Positions 57,698 to 64,000 of a stretch of 64,000 nt of DNA are shown piece by piece. How positions within the stretch are numbered: the stretch's first letter is position 1; each line of letters begins with the position of its first letter. The stretch comes from Bacillus pumilus (lineage in GTDB: Bacteria; Bacillota; Bacilli; Bacillales; Bacillaceae), in assembly GCF_002744245.1 (NCBI RefSeq), contig NZ_NKHG01000118.1, positions 1 to 64,000 on the forward strand. Direction: 5' to 3'. A program made the position numbers and the translations under genes. The notes under the pieces are model-generated. The model had not been told where the DNA came from. It was given only the letters and a program-made list of their open reading frames with translations, and did not search any database.

Positions 57698-59673
57698 CTT
57701 TGAACCCCTCCTTCGAAATATTCGTCTATGGCAGCTTTTAACTTCTCTAACGCTTCTTCAATGGTTATACCATAAATTTGGGTTGCAGCGTTAGTTAAAT
57801 GACCGCCACCGTCTAACGCCTCCATGATAATTTGGACGTTGATATCCCCTAACGATCTTGCACTAATGCAGACTGTGTCGTCATCTCGTCTAGCGACAGC
57901 AAATGACGCTTCCACCTCACTCATCGACAACAGGGAATCAGCAGTCTGTGCAATCGTAATTTGGTCATAATACTCAGAGCTGTCAGACGGCAATGAGGCG
58001 ATCGCTATCTGATTTTGATACAGCTCTGTATGCTGAATAAGCTTTGCCCGTTTGATGTAATGATTGACTGTCTCTTTTAAGAACTTTTGCACAAGGACAG
58101 GATCTGCTCCCTTCGCACGAAGGTAGGAAGCCGCATCGAACGTTCTTGATCCCGTTCTCAGCGAGAAGCTCTTTGTATCAACAATGATTCCAGCAAGAAG
58201 TGCAGTGGCTTCAATCATGTTGATGCGCAGTTTCTTCGGCTGATACTCTAATAGCTCTGTGACAAGCTCTGCGGTGGATGAAGCATACGGCTCCATATAA
58301 ACAAGTAAAGGATCACGGATAAATTCCTCGCCTCGTCTATGATGGTCAATGACAACAACGTGTTCAATTTTATTCAGTAGTCGTTCTTCCATGACGAGAG
58401 ACGGTTTATGTGTATCGACGACCACAAGCAATGTATCATCCTTTGCCAGCTCCATCGCTTCCTCTGGTGTGATAAAACGTGACCAAAGTTCTTCATAATT
58501 CTTAATTTCACTAATTAAGCGTTGAACACTGTCCCCAATCTGGTTAGCATCAATGACAATATAGCCTTCTTTCCCATTTGCCTGGGCGACCTTTAAAATC
58601 CCGATCGAAGCACCGATAGAGTCCATGTCCGGGAACTTATGCCCCATGATCATCACATTGCCGCTTTCAGATACAATTTCTTTTAATGCATGAGAAATGA
58701 CCCTTGCGCGTACGCGTGTCCTTTTTTCCATTGGATTGGTTTTCCCGCCGTAGAATTTCACTTTCCCATTCGGCTGTTTAATGGCCACCTGATCCCCGCC
58801 TCGTCCGAGGGCAAGGTCAAGACTCGACTGCGCAAGTGCTCCAAGCTCTTTTAAAGAAGGTACAGACGCACCGATTCCGATACTAAGGGTAAGCGTTGCG
58901 CTATGTGCCCCTGTTTTCTCACGGACCTCATCTAAAATAGAGAACTTTGAGGCTTCAAGCTCTGCTAAGATGCTCTCATTTAGAACCGCCATAAATCGTT
59001 CAGACGATATTCTCTTCAGGAAAATACCATAATCTTGTGCCCAATTGTTTAACAGCGATGTCACTTCACTATTAATGGCACTGCGCACCTGATCATCAAG
59101 ACCTTGCGTCACATCGTCATAATTGTCTAAAAAGATATAAGATAACACCGTTCGTTCATTCTCATACTGTCTTTCAATCTGTACCTGTTCCGTCACATCA
59201 AAGAAGTATAAAAGGCGCTCTGACCGCTTTATAATGACTTTGAATTTCCGGTCATTCAGCGTCACATTTTCTGTCTCGACCTCCTGTTTAATCAGAGGTA
59301 CAATCGACTCGAATGTATCGTACAAGGATCTGCCGACAAGTGTGCTTTCATGAAAGCACGAAGCGAGAAATGGATTTGTCCATTCGATATAATACTGGTC
59401 ATTAAACAGCATAATACCAATCGGCATCTCCATTAATGCTTCTTCTCCAACCTTTTTGACTCGATAGGATAATGTTGAAATATATGAATCAATCTCTTTT
59501 TGTACTTGCGTATCTGCCCACTTTAAGAAGTAGAGCACACCTGCAAGGACTAAAAGACCAACCGCTCCTATGATCCAATTAAAATAAAGGTTGAGGAGAA
59601 CTGTGACCACCGCAAGCACAATTAACGCGAAGATCGGATATTTGATGACAGGTTTTCTATAGAAGCTTGGCAC
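57694..59673 (-). CDS. gdpP: c-di-AMP phosphodiesterase GdpP
   Basis: This 659-residue membrane enzyme (YybT) hydrolyses c-di-AMP. Order: two N-terminal helices, a PAS domain, a degenerate GGDEF domain ([10 protein letters not shown] in place of the usual core), and DHH-DHHA1 with [21 protein letters not shown] and [12 protein letters not shown]. The TTG at 59682 directly abuts GAGGAG; the GTG at 59673, 9 nt later, gives exactly the B. subtilis length. Between yybS and rplI. Confidence 0.97.
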   Translation of the reverse strand: MPSFYRKPVIKYPIFALIVLAVVTVLLNLYFNWIIGAVGLLVLAGVLYFLKWADTQVQKEIDSYISTLSYRVKKVGEEALMEMPIGIMLFNDQYYIEWTNPFLASCFHESTLVGRSLYDTFESIVPLIKQEVETENVTLNDRKFKVIIKRSERLLYFFDVTEQVQIERQYENERTVLSYIFLDNYDDVTQGLDDQVRSAINSEVTSLLNNWAQDYGIFLKRISSERFMAVLNESILAELEASKFSILDEVREKTGAHSATLTLSIGIGASVPSLKELGALAQSSLDLALGRGGDQVAIKQPNGKVKFYGGKTNPMEKRTRVRARVISHALKEIVSESGNVMIMGHKFPDMDSIGASIGILKVAQANGKEGYIVIDANQIGDSVQRLISEIKNYEELWSRFITPEEAMELAKDDTLLVVVDTHKPSLVMEERLLNKIEHVVVIDHHRRGEEFIRDPLLVYMEPYASSTAELVTELLEYQPKKLRINMIEATALLAGIIVDTKSFSLRTGSRTFDAASYLRAKGADPVLVQKFLKETVNHYIKRAKLIQHTELYQNQIAIASLPSDSSEYYDQITIAQTADSLLSMSEVEASFAVARRDDDTVCISARSLGDINVQIIMEALDGGGHLTNAATQIYGITIEEALEKLKAAIDEYFEGGVQR

Positions 59674-59703
59674 TGATATCAACTCCTCAACATTCAGAGT
59701 GAA

Positions 59704-60642
59704 TTATTTGTTTTTTATTTTATCTCTTAAATCAAAGCCTATGTCGGCAATCCCTATAATACGCACAATCACACCGATTGGCGGAAAGAGAATCGTCAAC
59801 ATGATCGCAAAAATGGGAACCACTTTTGCGATGTTTTTTTCGTGGCAATAATAGAAGATAAAAGAAAAGCCCTGAATAAGCACCAGTATAAATAAAATTT
59901 GAAACGCACTCGTTTGAACGAGCCATAAAAAGCTGCCTTTTTCCGTCTGAATCAGCATCAAAAGCAGTGTGAGTAAATAATACCATACCATGCTTTTTGG
60001 CAGCCGCATATCCTTAAATTTCTTCAGGGTTGGCATGTCTTTGACAAACCGTTTGATCAGGGGCTGCACGAACCAGTGATTCACGAAAGCCATCAGCGTG
60101 ACAGCGATCAATAGCGCTACAGGTAAAACACTCAATGCGGTATCCTGCATCTCTCTAAACTGCTTGAGCTGTTTCGCAATGTCCTGTTCAGAAGCGCCGG
60201 ATTGCTTCAAGACACTCTCGACCATCGGAATCATTTGGTCAATTGACTCTTTAGCGATACCAAGTATATCGACCTGGAAAAGCTGAACACTGACAACAAA
60301 GGAGATGAGAAAACTGAATAAATAGATCAGAGCTCCTGTAATGACTGCATTCCCAGGCTGCCTCTTGCTGTAGAAAACGCCCATGCCTAATCCGACAGCA
60401 ATCAGCATTGGTGCGCTCATCAGCCCAGCAATAGATCCAATTAAAAAGCTGATCACTATGCCAATAGCGCCAGCAGCAATTCCTTTTTTCAAGCCATGCC
60501 TGATTGTATAGAGAATGATCGGAATCGGAGCAGCCAAAAAGAAAATAATGGATAATAGCGGCACATACAAATAAAACAGCGTCATGACCGAAAAAATACT
60601 GATCATGATAGCGCCTTCTACTAACGCTTTTGTTTGTTTCAC
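59704..60642 (-). CDS. yybS: YybS-type membrane protein (DUF2232)
   Basis: This 312-residue protein has about eight membrane helices and opens with VEGAIMISIFSVMTLFYLY. DUF2232 members accompany gdpP-rplI in Bacilli; function unknown. The GTG start at 60642 has GAGG 7 nt upstream; the longer TTG start is rejected. It leads the yybS-gdpP-rplI operon. Confidence 0.9.
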   Translation of the reverse strand: MKQTKALVEGAIMISIFSVMTLFYLYVPLLSIIFFLAAPIPIILYTIRHGLKKGIAAGAIGIVISFLIGSIAGLMSAPMLIAVGLGMGVFYSKRQPGNAVITGALIYLFSFLISFVVSVQLFQVDILGIAKESIDQMIPMVESVLKQSGASEQDIAKQLKQFREMQDTALSVLPVALLIAVTLMAFVNHWFVQPLIKRFVKDMPTLKKFKDMRLPKSMVWYYLLTLLLMLIQTEKGSFLWLVQTSAFQILFILVLIQGFSFIFYYCHEKNIAKVVPIFAIMLTILFPPIGVIVRIIGIADIGFDLRDKIKNK

Positions 60643-61711
60643 AACTTCACCTCTATCCAACCATTTTTCTATATCTTGCTCAATGTGTCCATCTATGTAT
60701 ACGTACTATGTAAGCTCCAACCATGTCTTGCTCCAACCTTTATTTTACCATAGCGGTAAATCCCAAGTAAAATGCAGGCTATCCTTGGGGACGTTTCACG
60801 TGGAACACCGATATGAATTTGTACATGCACGCTTGATGAGCCGCAGGCGCAAACTTTGACACGCTTTTTGATTAGCCGGCCGCGCGTGAAGAACGATGGA
60901 GAAACAATGCAGCTGTTGTCTTGGTGCTACCAGGGCTTACAGTTCGTGAGTAGCCCCACAGGGCAGCCCGAAATAAATGAAGGAATTTAAGTTCCCTTTT
61001 CTAAAGGACCAATATGGCTTTATTACAGCCAATGAGGATGATAGGGTTAAAGGCGTTAAAGCCTAGAAGAAATAAAGCTATGCGATGACAACGTAGTTAG
61101 CAGGGTATAGCAAAGGTTTTGTCTTTTGGGCAGCGTTAGCTGACCATAAGCAAGCTCGATATCTGCTTTCCTACCATTTCAAACATTTTCTCACTCTCCA
61201 TTATTTTCAAAAGCCGCATAATCGCGGCTTGTGTATAAAGAATAAAAGCAAGCTTTTGTGGACTGATCCCAACAGTTGAAACATACCTTTTAGTTTGAAA
61301 ACGGATGGTTGTTATCCAAAATAATACCTTGGAGGTGTTTTTTTCTATGGGGCAAGAGTGAGTTATCCGGTTAACAGAAATTCGTAGAATTGAGAAATTG
61401 AGCATCAAAAAATTTGACTCTGATTGTAGCATAATGCTGAGGAAACGCATTGATTCAAACAGCCAGTTGGAAAGCAATGCACTACTGGAAAGTGCGAGGA
61501 GTCTGAAATAGAGAAATGTATCGTTATCTGTGACAACAGTATAAATTGGGCTTTTTCCTTCAGCTGCCGCCGCTTTTTTCCTCATTTTGTCTCGTTCATC
61601 TGAAAAATGGCTATACGTCACTATATGCTTGGCTGAAAAGTTAAAACGTTTTCATTTTATTGACTGATTAAAGTTGTTTTTGCTTCCCTCACCGCCGTTT
61701 TCTTCAGAATG
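60643..61711. other. About 1 kb without a supported gene
   Basis: Aside from a parS-like site, no convincing gene is seen. A 29-codon plus frame at about 60976-61065 (MKEFKFPFLKDQYGFITANE) has no ribosome site. A minus frame at 61136-61621 opens IVTYSHFSDERDKMRKKAAA, faintly like an IS4/IS1634-type transposase, then degenerates. A weak minus-strand hairpin (AGCCGC/GCGGCT, 61212-61229) is present. The region looks decayed. Confidence 0.5.
60792..60807 (-). other. parS-like site
   Basis: On the minus strand TGTTCCACGTGAAACG matches the parS consensus at all but the last position. Confidence 0.75.
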
Positions 61712-63448
61712 TCAGTTCTTTTTGATGGAATATAACTTAATTTTTCGGTAAAGTCTATTTCTTGTAATTCCGAGTAGCTTGGCTGATTTCTGTATGTTCC
61801 AATTGCAATAATCCAATACATCTTCAATCGTTCTCTTTTCAGATTCTTCAAGTGAAAGGATCCGGGATTTTTCCGGTTTGCTTAAGACTTCAATTTGAAT
61901 ATCCTTTTCATCGATGGTCTGACTGTCAGAGAAAAAAACAGCTTGAGTCAGCACACTATGCAACTCTCTTATATTTCCCGGCCAATAATATTGCTCAATT
62001 TTTCTTTTTGCCTGTGCAGAAAGAACTTTCGCTGAAAAACTGGTTGTTTTTAAAAATTCCTCCGCAAGCTCTAATACATCGCTTCTTTCTGAAAGTGAGG
62101 GCAATCTCAATGTTATACCTTTTAGCCGATAGTATAAATCCGCTCGAAACGTTCCTTTTTTTATCTCTTCCAGGAGGTCTTTGTTTGTTGCTGCGATAAT
62201 TCTGACGTCAATGGGAATAGTCTTTGTACCGCCGATAGGTGTAACGATTTTTTCTTGCAGAACCCGTAAAAGCACACTCTGGGCACTTAAATTCATATCA
62301 CCAATCTCATCTAAAAAGATGGTTCCCCCGTTTGCAGCCAAAAATTTTCCTTCTTTCCCTTTTTGGTCGGCTCCTGTGAAAGCACCTTTCGCATATCCAA
62401 AGAGTTCACTTTCAACAAGATTTTCGGGTATCGCTGCACAGTTAACTGCTATAAAAGGTTTATGTGAGCGACTGCTGATGGAATGAATAGATTGCGATAC
62501 AAGTTCTTTCCCAGTCCCACTTTCCCCTAAAACCAAAACTGGCAAATCAAATTCTGCCACTTTCTTCGCTAGTGAGATTTGTTTTCTCAGTTTTGGACAG
62601 CGGCCTTTGATATCAGAGAATATATATTGTGTATGTCTTTTTTGGGTTTGATAAATGATTTTTGTTTCCCAATTCGGATTAGAACGACTGCTGATTATCT
62701 CGGTTTTTAACGACTGATCAGGGTAAAAATCTTCCCCGACACAATCATTACCAAGAATGCTCAGTGCTGCCCGATTTGCTTTCAAAATACGATGGGAAGG
62801 ACTTATAGAAATGATCGGAGCTTGATATTTATCAAGTATTGTTTCAAGCTCTTGTTCTAGATAAGAGTATTGCTGCTGTTGATATTGTTCATCTAATCTG
62901 TTTTGAATCAGTCTAGCAGCCATTGTTGCTATTGAAAATGATACAGGATCAAAGACTTCCGAATGCCTGTATATATTAACAACTCCTTTGAAGCCCTCCT
63001 TTTTTGTGAAAATAGGGCTTGCTGCACAATTAAGTGCTGAATGTTCCGGATAAAAATGCTCATGCCCTTTTACAATCATTGGCGCTTTTTCTATTAAAAC
63101 AATGCCGACAGCGTTCGTCCCCCTGTGGGATTCGCTCCAATTTACGCCAATCTCTGAGACTTTATTTTTTTGAACACAGTCTATTTCTTGAAAATCATAC
63201 AGAACTCGCCCTTTTGCATCCATAAGGGAGACAGAATGTCCTGTATTCTGAAGATAAAACCTTAGATGCTCTTCAAATACTTTAATGGAGTTTTCTAAAA
63301 ACAATTGATTTTTTTGATACAGCTTTTTTTTATCATAAGGCGTTAAATTTTGAGCAACCAGCCTGTTCTTTTTTAAATTTGCTTTTTCACAACGAAAATA
63401 AGACTTACTGATTAAACTGTTTCTATTCGGTAAGGCCGAATATGTCAA
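61712..63448 (-). CDS. Sigma-54-dependent activator (AcoR-like)
   Basis: This 578-residue protein has an N-terminal GAF-type sensor (about 80-200), a PAS-like segment (about 215-260), an AAA+ domain with GESGTGKE (Walker A), GYAKGAFTGA (sigma-54 contact) and GGTIFLDEIGD (Walker B), and a FIS-type HTH at the C-terminus (WNIQKSAKLLGITRNRLYRKI). The ATG at 63466 lies inside the GGAGGAGGAGG ribosome site; the TTG at 63448, 5 nt later, is preferred. It is divergent from an aldehyde dehydrogenase with a -24/-12 promoter, its likely target. Confidence 0.9.
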   Translation of the reverse strand: MTYSALPNRNSLISKSYFRCEKANLKKNRLVAQNLTPYDKKKLYQKNQLFLENSIKVFEEHLRFYLQNTGHSVSLMDAKGRVLYDFQEIDCVQKNKVSEIGVNWSESHRGTNAVGIVLIEKAPMIVKGHEHFYPEHSALNCAASPIFTKKEGFKGVVNIYRHSEVFDPVSFSIATMAARLIQNRLDEQYQQQQYSYLEQELETILDKYQAPIISISPSHRILKANRAALSILGNDCVGEDFYPDQSLKTEIISSRSNPNWETKIIYQTQKRHTQYIFSDIKGRCPKLRKQISLAKKVAEFDLPVLVLGESGTGKELVSQSIHSISSRSHKPFIAVNCAAIPENLVESELFGYAKGAFTGADQKGKEGKFLAANGGTIFLDEIGDMNLSAQSVLLRVLQEKIVTPIGGTKTIPIDVRIIAATNKDLLEEIKKGTFRADLYYRLKGITLRLPSLSERSDVLELAEEFLKTTSFSAKVLSAQAKRKIEQYYWPGNIRELHSVLTQAVFFSDSQTIDEKDIQIEVLSKPEKSRILSLEESEKRTIEDVLDYCNWNIQKSAKLLGITRNRLYRKIKLYSIKKN

Positions 63449-63577
63449 AAAAACCTCCTCCTCCATTATGTATTCACCTTATTAGCATAATTATTATAAC
63501 AAATTTTCTGAATAAATTAAATATTACACTTGGTGTTGCTCCATTTAGACACACTTTGTTATAAAACGTAGCACCGA

Positions 63578-63590
63578 TTCCAATACGGAA
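63578..63590. promoter_or_regulatory. Possible activator-binding site
   Basis: TTCCAATACGGAA is a short inverted repeat 25-37 bp ahead of the -24 element. Upstream activating sites are usually further away, so this is tentative; a GTGT...ACAC pair lies near 63530-63555. Confidence 0.3.
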
Positions 63591-63614
63591 ACCGTTTATG
63601 CCGCTGTTTTTCAC

Positions 63615-63631
63615 TTGGCACGCTTCTTGCA
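63615..63631 (+). promoter_or_regulatory. Sigma-54 (SigL) -24/-12 promoter
   Basis: TTGGCACGCTTCTTGCA fits the sigma-54 consensus TGGCAC-N5-TTGCA, with the GG and GC pairs correctly spaced. It lies 56 bp ahead of the aldehyde dehydrogenase start. Confidence 0.9.
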
Positions 63632-63686
63632 TTTATTAGTGATGAAGACCATCTCTTCAAATAATCATGATGAAAGGGGCGAAAAA

Positions 63687-64000
63687 ATGAAAAAAACGTA
63701 TCAGTTGTACATTGGTGGACGATGGGTAAATGCTGTCGGAGGACAGACCTTTGAATCCCTAAATCCCAGTACAGGCGAAGTAAATGCGATTGTACAGAAA
63801 GCAGAGAAAGAGGATGTTGATCGCGCAGTACAAGCTGCTAAACATGCATTTGAAAGCGGAAGCTGGCGTCATATGAGTCCGAGTGACAGAGGGCGTTTAT
63901 TATATAAGCTCGCTCAAAAAATGGCAGACCATGCTGACTCCCTTGCGGAAATAGAGTCCAACGACAACGGACTGCTGATCAATGAAACAAGACATATTGC
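63687..64000 (+). CDS. Aldehyde dehydrogenase family protein (partial)
   Basis: The first 104 codons are in the window: LYIGGRWVNAVGGQTFESLNP followed by TGEVNAIVQKAEKEDVDRAV and SPSDRGRLLYKLAQKM. This is the N-terminal NAD-binding part of an aldehyde dehydrogenase. AAAGGGG lies 8 nt before the ATG. Its sigma-54 promoter and adjacent activator suggest induction by a small carbon source such as an alcohol, aldehyde or acetoin-like compound. The catalytic Cys lies beyond the window. Confidence 0.92.
   Translation, partial: MKKTYQLYIGGRWVNAVGGQTFESLNPSTGEVNAIVQKAEKEDVDRAVQAAKHAFESGSWRHMSPSDRGRLLYKLAQKMADHADSLAEIESNDNGLLINETRHI

Noticed and set aside
61136-61621. 161-codon minus-strand frame after the sigma-54 regulator
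   Set aside because: The start has no ribosome site, the composition drifts to a Ser/Leu/Ile-rich string and no domain is recognised. Kept only as a possible transposase trace.

Overview
The window is a low-GC Firmicute chromosome segment. Gene content and order (gdpP-rplI, dnaC, purA, a Lys-Glu-Asp-Phe tRNA cluster, walRKHIJ-htrC, rlmH) match the origin-proximal region of Bacillus. Protein sequences and the accessory genes suggest the Bacillus pumilus/safensis/altitudinis group, which is inference. Three parS-like ParB sites (20062, 27962, 60792) support closeness to oriC.

Layout. 1-4.6 kb: the start of an LXG-type toxin gene, then a beta-glucoside operon (EIIBCA permease and 6-phospho-beta-glucosidase) divergent from a GntR regulator. 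A near-perfect palindrome fills the spacer of the permease promoter. 4.6-7.2 kb: an orphan immunity-like gene, a PhzF-family gene and a LysR gene broken by one in-frame stop. 7.4-15.1 kb: an accessory, defence-like island. It holds a GIY-YIG/DUF2075 ATPase coupled to a MazG-like pyrophosphatase, a decayed helicase fused to a metallo-hydrolase remnant, an EcoRII-like restriction enzyme divergent from an HTH-fused C5 methylase with its own palindrome, and a PD-(D/E)XK-like small protein.

15.1-34.3 kb is mainly core: rlmH, then a SAM hydroxide adenosyltransferase plus ECF transporter operon preceded by a T-box whose specifier reads AUG (methionine), an ABC exporter, htrC and the walRKHIJ operon, four tRNAs, a peroxiredoxin, a DUF418 membrane protein operon containing a frameshifted lipoprotein, and purA. 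34.4-38.7 kb: TetR/P450 pair, yycE and dnaC.

38.7-55.7 kb is a complete bacillibactin locus set between dnaC and yycC-yycB-rplI: Fur-controlled besA-dhbACEBF-mbtH, then btr, a FeuA-type binding lipoprotein and a second esterase. The FeuBC permease genes that normally separate the last two are absent. The NRPS specificity residues fit glycine then threonine. 55.8-60.6 kb returns to core: yycC, yycB, rplI, gdpP, yybS. After a roughly 1 kb stretch without supportable genes, the window ends with a sigma-54 activator divergent from an aldehyde dehydrogenase that has a consensus -24/-12 promoter.

Many starts were moved from the longest ORF to a later codon with a properly spaced Shine-Dalgarno; this is stated per gene. 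No rRNA, CRISPR array or intact insertion sequence was seen.
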